64,000 nucleotides of DNA. Origin: Hydrangea macrophylla (taxonomy: Eukaryota > Streptophyta > Magnoliopsida > Cornales > Hydrangeaceae). The stretch's first letter is position 1, and every line of letters begins with the position of its first letter. The DNA lies in contig CM066990.1 in assembly GCA_033977485.1 (NCBI GenBank), forward strand, positions 10,915,001 to 10,979,000, read 5' to 3'. The notes beneath the pieces are model-generated. The model was not told the DNA's origin, did not search any database, and saw only the letters and a list, made by a program, of their open reading frames with translations. The position numbers and the translations under genes were made by a program. Shown here one piece after another: positions 11,611 to 22,983 of this stretch.

Positions 11611-13059
11611 CAACATTGTCGGAATAAATAAATCCCGATAATAAAAAAACCTCGGCTCGTCAGCCGTTGATCACTACGGATCCGGTTGCCTCGATGGGTC
11701 TTACACCATCCATCTCTGTCCATAGAATCTAGACTAGGCAATGCATGCTGACACCATACCATGAATGCTTGTGATCACAAACCTTTACTCGTTAACATTA
11801 TCAGTCATGGCATGTATTAACATTCTATATTCATTTTCGTCTTACTATATTCATTAGCCGTTTATAAACAGAATTTGTGATACAATAATTCATATATCTC
11901 TCAGCATGGATTGCTGCCAACAAAATATATAGATAAAACCCTTGACATGTTTATATACATGGTATTACAAATCAACTACCGCTAATAATAGAAACACATA
12001 GCAATAGATCTTTCTAAATGTTCATAGTAATATACCATGTTATTATTACAATGAAATATCGTTTATAAATATATGTACACATCACATATAAATCACACTA
12101 GCAGCCCCTATGCATATTTGGAGTGAGGTTATAAATGCTCACCTTGTTATCTTAAGTCTTACGCGTCCTCAATGGATGATCGGAATGAGATTCCCTACAG
12201 AGCATATAATAGAACAATGGTTAAATGTGAATTCTTGAAATGAGGGCATAAAGGTAATTTTACCAAATGAGTGTATAGACCTCAAGGTAGTGATCTATGT
12301 GTAATTCTAACTCCAACGCCATTGACTAGACTCAAATCGGAGTCCGTCGTGTTTTACAAGGTAAAAGAGCAGTGCTTACTACAGTAATGTGGGCCCTAGA
12401 GAAAAGCTATATTTTTGACCTCATCGATAGGGTACCAAACTTAAGGAGAACATTCTAGACATTATTCTAAAACTTTGGGAACTGACTGTGTAATTTTCGA
12501 AGTCCTAGATTATTTATTATGAATTATCGAAGATAAATTCATTATATAAAATATCACTGTATTAGTCCTTAAATACGTAAGTATGACCACACATAAATAG
12601 ACCTTAGAAGTATTTTTTATTAAATACCAGACATTAAAATACGCTCCCAGTATTTATCTCATAATTTTCGGAGCTCGTCTGGTATTTTTAATAATTAATA
12701 TACCAATAAAATAGCTCCTTATTAATTATTAAAATATTAAACTATAATATTATACAATTATAAATTATATTAATGTATGAAATACTCTTACGGTCATTAC
12801 CCAAATTTTCTAGCTTTTATAAACATACACATGTATTAGTTAACTATTTAAATACCCCTTTAAACTGATATTTATTATTTATATAGTTTTATTATTTATA
12901 TTAACCATATAAATAATAAATATATAATATAATAATATAATAATAACATACAAGGTATTAAGAATATTATAAGATAATATTGTATAATATAGAACACTAA
13001 TAGTATAATTATAACCCATTTATAATTATAAAAAAACATTTAAAGTTATTTACTAACTA

Positions 13060-13470
13060 ATAATAATAATCTAAGACCCGACGGGTTGACCCGAACCGAC
13101 CCTAACTAAACAGGTAACCCAGTTACACTCATAGAGGAACCAACGCTTGACCCAATGGGTCAAACCCGACCCGACCCGACCCAAGCCTAACCAAACTACC
13201 CATGAATACTCACAACTAAACCCATCTCTCAAAGCTATTGGGTTAACCCTAACCCAAACCCGAACCGAACCTTAAACCATATACACACACAACATAGCCT
13301 GCCCCGACTACCCAAACCCAACTCGAACAGGACCCGGCGTCAAAATGACGCCGTCCCACTTAAAAGGACCCACGGGTTTTTAAACCCGGTCGTAACCCAT
13401 GACCCTAACCCACTAACACTTACACGCTAACCCACCCTGACCCAAACCCGACTCGGCCCAAAACCCGGGT
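13060..13470. repeat. GACCC/AACCC-rich low-complexity block
   Basis: Irregular ACCCGACCC, TAACCC and AACCCGA words occur on the plus strand without a fixed period. This is part of LTR B; no gene is seen. Confidence 0.6.
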
Positions 13471-14773
13471 GTTATAACTCTTTTCCTTTTTCTTCTCTGG
13501 CCAGTTCCTTGTCGTCGGTGACCCGCGACTCACCGGGAAACCTTCCTATGCCTATATCTCCCTGCTCTCTCCATAGAAATGGTTGGTTCAAGTGCCAAAA
13601 CGTGCGAAATTGTGTCCTCTACCACATACTAGGAGCTGAGACTCCAATTTATTCGTTAAGGGTTTGGTGTAGGGGATTATTCTTTTGGCCAATTTGAGGA
13701 ATAATGGCCTGCATGCTAGACTAAATGCATACCATCTCAAAAACTGTTCATGGGGGATCTATCTGGGGTCATGGGGGACACAATGGTGTAGCTTAGGGGT
13801 CGTTTGGTTTGATTCAAAAATCCGAGCTCTAGTGAGGAGCTTCAATGGCTGTCTAGGCTTAATCGGAGCACAAGGTTATGTTTGGCTAGTTGCATGTAGG
13901 TCTGGGGCATTTCTATATAACATGCAAGTGTCTAGATAGCAACAGAAGGTATTGGTTTACCTCAGGATGCTTCGGTTCCTCCCTACTCTTCTCCGATCTT
14001 CTTCATTCTCTCTCTCCTTCTTCGTTCTGCTTATTCTCCCTTCTCGGTTCTCCTAAGAAACAATGTGTGGGTGTGCTGTGTATTGAGAGGCTGAGGTAGA
14101 GATGGGGGTGTTGTGTGTATACGCAATGTTTATGGGTGTGTGGATGTAGATCTTCTCAAGGTCTTTTTCCTTCTCAAGCTCCCGGTTTCTCCCTCTACAT
14201 AATCTATATTGACAGATTTGGTGGGGTGGCTGTAAGAGGATTAAAATGAGGGTGAGGGGCGTGTATATTAGCGTGCATGAAGTATATATATAAAATGGGG
14301 TGAGCTTGACAAGTGTCATGGGTGTTCCTAACATGTGTGCCACATGTATAGGGTGGTCAAGCATGCTTGCCATGTGGGTAGGTGGTGGTTGCATGGCTGC
14401 CACGTGGCCATGAGTGGGGCCCATGTCTCTATTTATGTGCCTAAGCATGGGGTAGTGTGTAGGTCTCGATGTACGTGTATAATTACAAATGTGCCTACGC
14501 ATGAGACTGTGTGCAAGTCAGTGTAAGAACCCAGTTGTGAGTCATCTATGAATTCTAATTTAGAATTAAGAGTTGAGGTTGCGACTACGATGATTATAAT
14601 ATTACTAAGATATAATGACACAGTCGTTGGGACGACAGTCCGAAGAATAGGATCCTAGCTAAGATTATCCTATCGAAATTATTATAACTTAGATATTCCT
14701 AAGGTATCGTCACTAATCAAGATTAAGGCTAAGAAGTTCCTACATAGAATTCTTGGAAATTGCAGGTGCTACA

Positions 14774-14969
14774 TCTCTACCCACCTTACAAGAGATTTCG
14801 TCCCCGAAATCTAGAGGTTTCTAGATCCTCAAGGTTCTAATCTTATAACGGACTTTATGGTCGTGAGGTCTCTATTAGATAACTGAATTAGATCTTCTCC
14901 TCGTATCGGCCAAATCAAACAGATGCCACTGCTTCTTGCAAAATTTAAAACTATGAATTCATGATGTGA
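14774..14969 (-). other. Polypurine tract and 3' UTR of element B
   Basis: The minus strand reads GACGAAATCTCTTGTAAGGTGGGTAGAGA up to the LTR start (shown here only to locate the tract; core GTGGGTAGAGA). The short stretch to its right has no recognisable domain. RT, RNase H and integrase, expected here, are absent. Confidence 0.7.
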
Positions 14970-16078
14970 ACATGTGGTGTTATACTTCTTACTCAGCACT
15001 CTGTGTTGTCACCTTCGTCAATTGGAGTCGATGGTTCCTTGGGCAAGCTTGGTGTCATGGCTTTTGTGGTGGTGGACCATTTCCATGTTTCTTCAGCTCC
15101 GTGCACTTCCTACGGATGTGTCCCATCTTTCCACAGTAGTAACATTATATGCCTCATCTCTTAAGTTTCTCGAGTGCTGGGCAATTTGCTATTATGTGTC
15201 CTGGCATATCACAGTTATAGCACACCTTGTCTGGCTTATCTGTGGTTTCAGCTTGTGTTGCTGGTCCTGGTTTCTTTCCTCTATCCCGATCCCTTTTATT
15301 TCTATAGCAATTGTCTCCTTCCTTTCTCTTCACATTTTCAGTTGACACTTGTTTATTCCCTTGTCCTTTGCTAATTTGTGTGTCGTATTCTAAGTCGGCT
15401 GTCATATTTACCAAAGACTCAAACGATTGGTCTAGATGTCCCATTGTCAAGTGTCGAATAAATAGAATGAGACCTTTGTGGTATTTCCGAAACTTCTTCC
15501 TTGGGGTGTCTACCATATGCTGACCGAATCGAGATAATTGTTCAAACTGGGTAGTGTATTCTCGTACGGTTATATTTCCCTGGACTAGATCGAGGAATTC
15601 TCTTTCTCTGTGATCCTTTTCAATCTCAGGGAAATACTTGGCTAAGAACCTTTCTTTGAATGTGGTCTATGAAATTCTTCTTGCTGCTTGTTCTCTGAAT
15701 GTTGCTTCTTCAGAATCCCACCAATCAGCTGCCACATAGGTAAGTTGGAAGACGACTAGCCTACGCTTCTCTGCTTCACTACACTCAATTACTCTAAATA
15801 TACTATCCATCTTGCAAAGCCATTGTTCAGCCTTCCAGGGCTCGCCTAATCCATCAAACTTTTCTGGAACAAGAGCTCGAAATCACTGGAGTAACTTGTC
15901 GCCTGATTATTGAGGTTGAAGGGGTGCAACATGGTTATTACAGTTGGAATTGCTATTACTATTTTGTTCCAGCCGTTGTAGGAATACTTCAAATATGCCT
16001 ATTGGATCTATCTCCGGAGGTATAGTATTGGTTGCTCCACTTGCTTGGCCCTAGGTTGCCCTAGTTATTCTAACCATA
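14970..16078 (-). pseudogene. Chromovirus B gag pseudogene
   Basis: The gag polyprotein is read on the minus strand from MVRITRAT at 16078. Conserved capsid-like segments include FDGLGEPWKAEQWL, ATFREQAARRIS and ERFLAKYFP, and then two zinc knuckles of CX2CX4HX4C type (CYNCDMPGHIIANC near 15190-15235 and CYYCGKMGHIRRKC near 15110-15150). Several in-frame stops interrupt it. It ends almost against the polypurine tract of LTR B, so protease, RT and IN were deleted or never present. Gag would package element RNA; this copy cannot make a full protein. The 5' LTR and primer site are missing, and upstream (16079-16189) the sequence passes into Athila fragment C. Confidence 0.8.
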
Positions 16079-16189
16079 GCTTAGAGTTTGGAAAAGTCTC
16101 AACAGCCCTACACAAAAGTTGATGTTTACCAGCTAAAATTCAAATAAACATCACAAGGGTTCAACATACAAGCTATACTGCCTAATCAT
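16079..16189. other. Junction between chromovirus B and Athila C
   Basis: About 110 bp contain no identifiable LTR, primer site or target duplication. The break between the two elements lies here. Confidence 0.5.
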
Positions 16190-17380
16190 CTATAGTGGTT
16201 TGGTATTTGTCTTGCCACTACCAGGCTGATGAGACTGATGTGGAGGAGCAAAGGAATGAGTAGGAGGACGAAAACCAGGTGGGGTTTGGCTTTGGGAGAT
16301 CATAGGTTGTCCTCCTATATTCGTGGTTGGTTGAGTTTGCTGCCATGCCAAATTTGGGTGATTTTTCAAACCCCGATTATATGTGCCAGAAAATGGGTTA
16401 TTAAATTGCTTCCTATAATCATTCATAGCATTAGCTTGCTCAGGGAAGCTTCCAGGATAGCCCATCATGGAAGGACACATATGTGTTGAATGCATAGGGC
16501 TAGCACACATAGAACATACCTCACTTTGTACCTCATTGACAGAATTGGTTGTCAGCCGCAGAGTCAATGCCTCTACCTTCTTTGAGAGACTGTCAAGTTG
16601 TCTCTTTGTTTCAACATCCTCCCTTACTTCATAAATTCCACCTTTCTTTAGTTGAAGCGGTGGATCTCTTCTAGTGGAGAAATCCCATTGTTGAGATCTT
16701 TCAGACAAACTCTCAAGAAAGGCGTATGCCTCATCCTTGAGGCTTAGAAATCCACCATTATTCATTGACTCAATCATGTTCCTATTGGGTTGGGTCAAAC
16801 CATTGTAAAAGTATTAAACAAGTTTCCAAACCTCAAATCCGTGGTGGGGACATTTTAGCAGTAGGCCCTTAAATCTTTCCCAACTCTTATAAAATTTTTC
16901 ACTCTCCTCTTGATCGAAATCTGAGATTTGTCTCCTAAGAGCATTAGTTTTGGCCATGGGAAAAAATTTAGCTAAGAATTTGGAAACCAACATCTCCCAT
17001 GTAGTAATAGACCCAGAAGCAAGAGAGTTAAGCCAAGCTTTTGCCTTATCCTTTAAGGAAAAATGAAATAGGCGCAGATGGACTGACTCATCAGAAAATT
17101 TTTGAAATTTGAAAGTGGCACAGATTTCTAGAAAATCCTTTACAAACGAGTAAGGATCTTCTTGGTCAAGACCATGGAAGGTGGGAAGGAGTTGCATGAC
17201 TTGTGGTTTTAACTCAAAGTGCGCAGCTGTAGTTGCTGGTAACACTATGCATGATGGAGGATTTGTGGTAATGGGGGAGAAAAGCTCCCAAAGAGTTTTG
17301 GATTCGTCTGTAGGATCAGCCATCTCGACACGACACAAACGGTTAGTTTGGTCTCGTACCCAAATGCTCATACAATACAA
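16190..17380 (-). pseudogene. Athila C gag fragment with one nonsense codon
   Basis: The Athila-type gag is read on the minus strand. Its capsid-like region has VMQLLPTFHGLDQEDPYSF, FSLKDKAKAWLNSL and FLAKFFPMAKTNALRRQI, closely parallel to residues 136-225 of the intact element D gag. It is followed by a CX2CX4HX4C knuckle (CSMCASPMHSTHMC) and a Q/P-rich linker. One stop (TAA, around 16811-16813) sits where the related gag has glutamine, consistent with CAA to TAA. The C-terminal half and protease are lost at the junction near 16190. The element is in its normal order with its PBS and LTR on the right. Confidence 0.85.
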
Positions 17381-17530
17381 AATGAACCTAGGGAAGGAGT
17401 TTCTATTTAAAACTCTTTTTTTATTATTATAATTATTATTATTATTATTTTTTTTTTAAAAGAACTAGTAGAAGGAATCTAATTTTAAAAATAAAAAAAT
17501 AAAAAAAACTAGTTTCCAACAAAGACAAGC
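17381..17530 (-). other. Athila C leader
   Basis: A short A/T-rich leader (AAT and T runs on the plus strand at 17420-17460) lies between primer site and gag. Nothing else is seen. Confidence 0.6.
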
Positions 17531-17548
17531 TCCCCGGCAACAGCGCCA
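17531..17548 (-). other. Primer-binding site of Athila C (tRNA-Asp type)
   Basis: The minus strand reads TGGCGCTGTTGCCGGGGA, one base different from the intact site at 22966-22983. It lies 6 bp from the LTR end, as in element D. Confidence 0.85.
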
Positions 17549-17554
17549 AAAACT

Positions 17555-18781
17555 TGATGTGCAAATTTTAATCACTCGCAAGTGCACGAATCTATTGGAG
17601 TATAGACACGGTAAGAATGAGGTCGAACCCAAGGGACTTAAACGGATAGAACGCGGTTGAAAACTAATTAATCTAAAATTGAGGTTCCTAATCTAGCTTA
17701 GAAGTTTGCTTGTTTCTAAAATCAATGAAAACTAGAATTGAGGTAATGAAAGTGAACTAAATCAGATAATTGAAACACTAGGGTATCAGAATCCATTACA
17801 TAATTGACATTTATAATATTCATGTTCATTAATTCCTCCTATTTACTACACAATAAATTGGTTGCAAAACTCTTTTATTGTGGATGATAACACATGAAAG
17901 CCCTTTTTATTTATTTTCATATAGTTAAATCTTCTTCTGTCAAACAAAGGTATAGAATTAAAACATTCACTGAATCAATTGAAATACAACCTATATCCGC
18001 TTTCAACAAATCATAGGTTGAATCCAACAAAATACAATAAAAATCTAATTCTAATTTTTTTCTCGATTAAAATAGACAACTGAATAAGAAGAATTTTATA
18101 TCATTTAAGCACAATAGACTGGAGAAATTAAATCACATGAATGATCATAAACAGTCGACTATGTAACTTCATCTCTAACCCTAGCAATTGATTTAGCCTA
18201 ACATACTTGTAAATAAAAGCAAAGTAATAAATAAACAATACTTACTTGAATCCATGAATAAATAATCGAAAAGCAAAATTGATAGATACTTGTTCTTGAA
18301 TTAAATTCCAATCGAAAGCATAAAGAAATCCAAATGCCAAACAAGGCCTTTGCACAAGCTGGTGAAGCTACAGCCGTGCGCCTCCCTCTCTGGTTGTGTG
18401 TATACATTTGTCTCTACATATATATATATATATATATATGAGAGTAAAGTAATTCCCCCCAACCTACTTTCCTAAACTAAAATGAGTAATATAATATTCT
18501 CCATGACCCCATCTTGTACGGGTAAGGCTTGAAAGAGTCTTTGTTGGGCAGGCAATTCAAGAGGCACAACTGAAGTCCAATGGTAAGAAATAATTCTATG
18601 CTTCGCGGTGCATTTCCACTCTTGTACATTACTTCTTATTGTCCTCTTTTTGCTCCAATTTAATTCCTTTTTCCAGCCAGACCTTTGGGGTTCCTCTCAA
18701 ATATGAGAATAAACATAATAAGACTAAATAATATATTAAATTGGTCTAACAAAATAAAGATTAAAGATATAATAATACACA
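17555..18781 (-). mobile_element. 5' LTR of Athila C
   Basis: The left boundary TGATGTGCAAATTTT at 17555 is set by the primer site. The right boundary is tentatively at 18781, where TACACA meets Tat-type LTR sequence. It includes a (TA)n run at about 18418-18440. No coding sequence is supported. The right boundary lacks a second LTR or TSD to confirm it. Confidence 0.65.
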
Positions 18782-19597
18782 ATATTGTGTATATCATGAT
18801 GAAATGAGGTAGGAAGAGAGGTTTTGAAAATGTGTAAAAAGATCCTAAGCATCTATGTATTGTGATTGAACTTGGATGTTAAAACTAAGTGATTTAGAGT
18901 TTGCCTCTAATTATCCTCAACTCCTTTTGTTGCTTTGAGATCTTCCAAGAATGATGATCAAGCTCTTCTTCTTCTAATTCCACTCCTCTCTTAATTTAGA
19001 AAGTTTTGAAAGAGAATCAATAATGGGATCCTAACACTCTAAAATTCCAAGTTCCTATTAATGGGATACACATCCTCTATATACAGTCAATCTTTGGAGG
19101 GTAATTTTGGAAAATTCGCAGCCAAAATCCTAATTTCGGCCACCTTTTGAAGGTATAAGCCGACCTATTTTAGGATAGGCTGTCACAAAATGCGGCACTC
19201 AGGAGATATCCATGGCACTCAATAAATGTCATTGCGGCACTCACTATTTTCCGGAATGGCATTCAAAGAATGCCGCAGACAACTCCTTGGACTGCCGTCT
19301 TTCATGAAAGTTCAAATTTTGCGACACTTGGTGAAATTCGCGACATTCACAGAGTGCCATTCTGGCACTTCGCAGAGTGTCGTATGGCATCCCGTGACTA
19401 TCACAGAACTTATCCTATACCATTTTCCTCTATTTTCTCTTTTCCTCTCTTTTTTGTTTTGTTTTGAATTGAAAGAGCCTTCGGAAGAGCTTGAATCACC
19501 TTTGGAAGTATTGGATTAGTCGGACGCTTGTCATCATCGGATCTTAGAGGTAATACTCCCCTTAATTCGACGTGTGGTCAAAATTGGGGTGTCTAAA
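18782..19597 (-). mobile_element. Partial 3' LTR of a Tat/Ogre-type element (inverted)
   Basis: On the minus strand it starts TTTAGACACCCC at 19597 after polypurine tract GAAGAGGGGCAAAC. A palindromic GGCACTC array at about 19180-19400 lies upstream of the minus-strand TATA box (19076-19085). The part nearest 18782 matches 9550-9860 in inverted orientation. It is cut at 18782 by Athila C. Confidence 0.7.
19076..19085 (-). promoter_or_regulatory. TATA box of the inverted Tat-type LTR
   Basis: The minus strand reads TGTATATAGA, about 95 bp downstream of the palindromic array, matching the arrangement at 9138-9508. Confidence 0.5.
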
Positions 19598-20160
19598 GTT
19601 TGCCCCTCTTCGACAGAGCTTGTGGAGCAACACGTGTCACAAGTGAATGTCGAAGCCTGTGTGAAGACAAGCCTTTTGACCAGACTGTCGAATTTAGGTA
19701 AAAACAAAATGCGTTGCAAAAACGGCTACACAAACGGCTCGTGTCGGTCGTGCTCAATGGTGAGCTCCCTATGTATCCTTTTGGGAATCAGACCAAGACG
19801 TAGTTCGGGCCAGGGATAAACACATACAAGCACAAGTAAAATTATACAGGTGGATGCACCTATCCTGTTGTGATGCACATGCTCACGCAATGATGCTTGT
19901 CAATGCAATTTCATGCTCTACAAACGATATAATTCGAAAATCGTGCTAGCACGACGTATCCTGATGCAATCCAAACCTCATCCTCTTCAAGGCTCTTGGT
20001 CACTCCGACTTAAAGGCGAGTTATTTTCAAAGTTCAGAGCTTTCGATTATCGGGTTGATTCTTTTTTTTTAGATTTGTAGCTTATCCTGGCCAGATAGGT
20101 GAACGCAATTAACTGGGTGGCACTTCGTGACTTAGACCCTAGTGTCAATGCATGTTCTCT
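19598..20160 (-). other. Polypurine tract and 3' UTR of inverted Tat-type element
   Basis: The tract GAAGAGGGGCAAAC (minus strand, 19598-19611) is followed by the conserved GATACATAGGGAGCTC-type block near 19750-19800 and by sequence homologous to 8450-8930. No coding sequence is seen. Confidence 0.65.
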
Positions 20161-20164
20161 AAAC

Positions 20165-20515
20165 ATCCGCAGCCTTTCGGCCCCATCGGATATGTTTGCT
20201 CTAAAAATCCGCAGCCCTTCGGCCCCGTCGGATATGTTTGCTCTGAAAATACGTAGCCCTTCAACCCCTCGGATATGTTTGCTATGAAAATCCGTAGCCC
20301 TTCGGCCCCGTTGGATATGTTTGCTCTGAAAAATCCGCAGCCCTTCGTCCCCGTCGGGTAAGTTTGCTCTGAAAAATCTGTAGCCCTTCAGCCCCGTCAG
20401 ATATGTTTTCTCTGAAAATCAGTGCCCTTCCTTTGAAAATCTATAGCCCTTCGGCCCTGTCGGATATGTTTTCTCTGAAAATCTGCAGCCCTTCGGCCCT
20501 GTCGGATATGTTTGC
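20165..20515. repeat. 42-bp tandem repeat
   Basis: About eight units carry ATCCGCAGCCCTTCGGCCCC and GTCGGATATGTTTGCTCTG blocks. It adjoins a second unrelated array at 20516. Confidence 0.85.
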
Positions 20516-20880
20516 TCAAAATTTTCACAATCAGGGCTCGATCAGACCCAAATTCATTTCAATTTTCAAAATCAAGGGTCCATCAAACCCAAATTTACTT
20601 CAATTTTCAAAATCAGGGGTCTGTCAAACCCAAATTCAATAAAATTTTCAAAATTAGGGGTCCATCAAACCCAAATTCTTTTCAATTTTCAAAATCAGGG
20701 GTCCATCAGACCCAAATTCAATAAAATTTTCAAAATTAGGGGTCCATCAGACCCAAATTCATTTTAATTTTCAAAATCAGGGGTCCATCAGACCTAAATT
20801 CAATAAAATTTTCAAAATCAGGGGTCCATCAGACCCAAATTCATTTCAATTTTCAAAAAATCAGGGGTCCAAAGACTCGA
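20516..20880. repeat. Tandem repeat of about 41 bp
   Basis: About nine units are of the GGGGTCCATCAGACCCAAAT, then TCAATTTTCAAAATCA type. On the minus strand this is the same kind of repeat as 6541-8260 (TTTGAAAATTGAA followed by a TCTGA/GACCC hairpin), but more homogeneous, so amplification was more recent. Confidence 0.85.
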
Positions 20881-20959
20881 AAGATATTATTTGGGGATAA
20901 AAGTGCTAAGAGTGGGCAAGATCAGGGGGTTTGAATTCAAATTTTGGGGTTTACTTTGA

Positions 20960-21363
20960 ATTTTGGGGGGAAAATCAGCGGCACTTAAACAGCCATACTC
21001 ATGGCACACTCTTTAAAACGTGATAATCCGCGAATGCCGTGCGGCACTCACGGAGTACCGCTGCGGCACTTAGTGAGTGTCGTACGGCGCTCTACTGACT
21101 GTCGGGCACAATTTTCTGAGTACCATTCGGAGCGGTAGATTGCTTAAACTTTTGATTTTTAACTCATTTCATTCACTTTTCAAAACCTCTCACTCTCAGA
21201 TCCTCTCTGGAGATTTTTTTTTTCTCTTTTCCTCACATTGATCCAAGGGATCCATAGGTAAGTGTCTTCTTGATCAAAACTCTATTATTTCCTTTATTTT
21301 AGTTGTTTTCTTGATTAACTCCAAAGTTTAACCCTCAGTTTATTCTCTTTACCTTGCTAGGTT
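20960..21363 (+). promoter_or_regulatory. Upstream region of PMD pseudogene with palindromic array
   Basis: Copies of GCGGCACT/AGTGCCG-type palindromes occur at about 20970-21120, resembling the Tat LTR arrays. A pyrimidine-rich stretch and a possible 5' UTR intron follow (donor ATAGGTAAGTG near 21256, acceptor TTGCTAGG near 21360). No clear TATA box is seen. Confidence 0.5.
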
Positions 21364-21483
21364 ATGGCTAGCAGCTCGAGGAGTAGGAAGAAGGCCAAGT
21401 ACACGGCCAGTCCCTACTCCGATCCTACTTTCTTGCTCCGGGACCCGGGCGAGCATCTATCTGCACGGGCATTCCAGCACCAG
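21364..21483 (+). pseudogene. PMD-like pseudogene, exon 1
   Basis: The 40-codon opening exon starts MASSSRSRKKAKY and ends FQHQ at a CAG/GTATAC donor. A basic serine-rich N-terminus is followed by a LLRDPGEHLSARAF segment. Intron 1 is interrupted 119 bp later by element D, and the remaining intron resumes at 30085. Confidence 0.6.
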
Positions 21484-21602
21484 GTATACATGCCTCCTCC
21501 AGTTCAATTTTGCGATTCCTCTTCGTTATAAACTTTAAGAATGCAATGCGTGATCAACACAACTTCAAAATGCCTCTTTGTGTATGCAAATGTTGTGCTT
21601 AT

Positions 21603-22960
21603 TGATCGGGAGAGAACTAATCCTAATTATACGCTTTAACGCGCATTTGTTAGACCATTTTATCCTGTTTTTGTATATTTTTACTTCGTTTTCTAGTTTC
21701 TGACAGGTTTTGGAAGAAATTAATTAAACCAGGCTAAACAGGGTGAAAAAGCATAGTTGAAGAAGCTGAAAAATCCAAGTCGCGCGCGCGACCCGCGCTC
21801 GCGAAATCCAGAAACCGCTCGCGCGATCCGCTGGCGCGAGATCCCCATAATCGCTCGCGCGATCCGCGCGCGCGAAGGTCTAAACGTCGCGCTCGCGCGA
21901 CCCGCTCGCACGATATGGGTAAAAACCAAAGTTGCGTATTTCAGTGTACTGAAGACTCCTGTGCAAACAAAACTGCAGAATGACGTCCAGATTGTAAACT
22001 ACATCAGTTTCAGTCCGTTTCGAGTTGTAAAGGCTTCCAAAACTTGTTGTAAATCTATATATACTCTATTTTACTTCAATTAGAGGGTTGGCAATGAATA
22101 TACACACATTCTACAACCATTCTTCCAGCCATTGAAGTGAGGGAAGCAAGGAGAAGAAGAAGAAGACCAAGGGTTTCCATGGCCTCCTCCATCAACCTCT
22201 TGCTATCTACTACTTCTATGGACGGCTAGATCATTGATCTAGGGTTTCAATGAAGCCCTAGATGAGTAATAGGGTTTTATTTATGTTTTTATTTTAGTTT
22301 TATTATGTATGGATGACAGTCACATGTTTAGAGGATTTTTATAAATAAATCGTACTACTATTGATTAAATCATTGCTTTCGGAATTTATTCTTGTCTTAG
22401 ATCTATTTTGACTGTGATGTGCTCAACGATCTATTCTTGCTGTGCTTGTTTAGGTTGTTTACATGTGATGGTGCTCTATTGATTCGTGCTATCAAGTATC
22501 CGAATAGTCCATGCCTAGGTTAGACGGATTAGATCACAACCCTAGTTTAGTGTGAGATAATTCGTGCTACCCGAAGATGGATTATGTTGGTGCTTGAACC
22601 ATGATTATCTTCTTGTCGGGGGAATTGGGCTTGTAGCTACAATTCCCCATCATCATCCAACGTAATAAGCTAAAGTAATTCATAAATATTCCTATTATGA
22701 AGCTAGTAGTGGATTTGCAATCCTAGGTTTCCTTAAACATTCATTAAAAACACTTTAATTTCTTTCATAGTTTAGATTTACTTTTATTGTTCTTAGATTA
22801 ATTAAATCAAATTCAAATCTGTTTTTCTTAGTTAATTAGACTTAGGTTTTAAAATTAATAGTTGTAGTAATCAATCTCTGTGGGTTCGACCTTTACTTTC
22901 ACACTACAAATCTTTAGAAAAGTAAAGTATACTTTTTATATCTTGATTCTGACAACATCA
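21603..22960 (+). repeat. 5' LTR of element D
   Basis: This is a 1358-bp LTR. A CG-rich palindromic array (TCGCGCGA and CTCGCGCGAG words in four units of about 34 bp) lies at 21777-21915. A TATA box TCTATATATACTC is at 22054-22066, and a GAA run near 22152-22166. Confidence 0.95.
21777..21915. promoter_or_regulatory. TCGCGCGA palindrome array in Athila D U3
   Basis: Four units of about 34 bp are each built from paired TCGCGCGA-type palindromes separated by a CCGC linker, inside otherwise AT-rich sequence. The array ends about 140 bp before the TATA box. The same array is at 28896-29034 in the 3' LTR, and similar words recur at 26357-26420 and 26479-26572. Confidence 0.75.
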
Positions 22961-22965
22961 ATTTT

Positions 22966-22983
22966 TGGCGCCGTTGCCGGGGA
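22966..22983 (+). other. Primer-binding site of element D (tRNA-Asp type)
   Basis: TGGCGCCGTTGCCGGGGA begins 5 bp after the LTR end and is the typical Athila/Tat tRNA-Asp complement. Confidence 0.9.

Larger units (their letters stand above)
9903..14773 (-). mobile_element. Long 3' LTR of chromovirus B (4871 bp)
   Basis: Plus-strand boundaries are TGTAGCGAAATAGGG at 9903 and TGCAGGTGCTACA at 14773, giving inverted TGTAGC/GCTACA tips. On the minus strand the LTR follows a polypurine tract at 14774-14795. It is related to LTR A in its terminal 400 bp but longer. It contains a SINE pair forming a foldback (10503-10962), two short tandem arrays (11241-11610), AT-rich DNA with no recognisable gene at about 11640-13050, a GACCC-rich block (13060-13470) and a minus-strand TATA-like TTATATATATA near 14284-14296. 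No gene is supported inside. Confidence 0.8.

Noticed and set aside
13060..13470. Interstitial telomere repeat
   Set aside because: CCCTAA-type words occur but without a 7-bp period; mostly irregular GACCC/AACCC words.
15154..15516. Short zinc-finger gene of 120 codons
   Set aside because: It is one open piece of the chromovirus B gag, continuous with flanking gag sequence across stops.
18418..18440. TATA-rich promoter in Athila C LTR
   Set aside because: A simple (TA)n microsatellite; position and strand do not fit a defined promoter.
20165..20880. CRISPR-like regular repeats
   Set aside because: Units are contiguous with no unique spacers, and the context is a plant retroelement 3' UTR.
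21720..22083. Overlapping Arg/Ala-rich ORFs in the Athila LTR on both strands
   Set aside because: They come from the CGCGCGA palindromes, which are open in several frames; repeated in the other LTR, with no coding signal.
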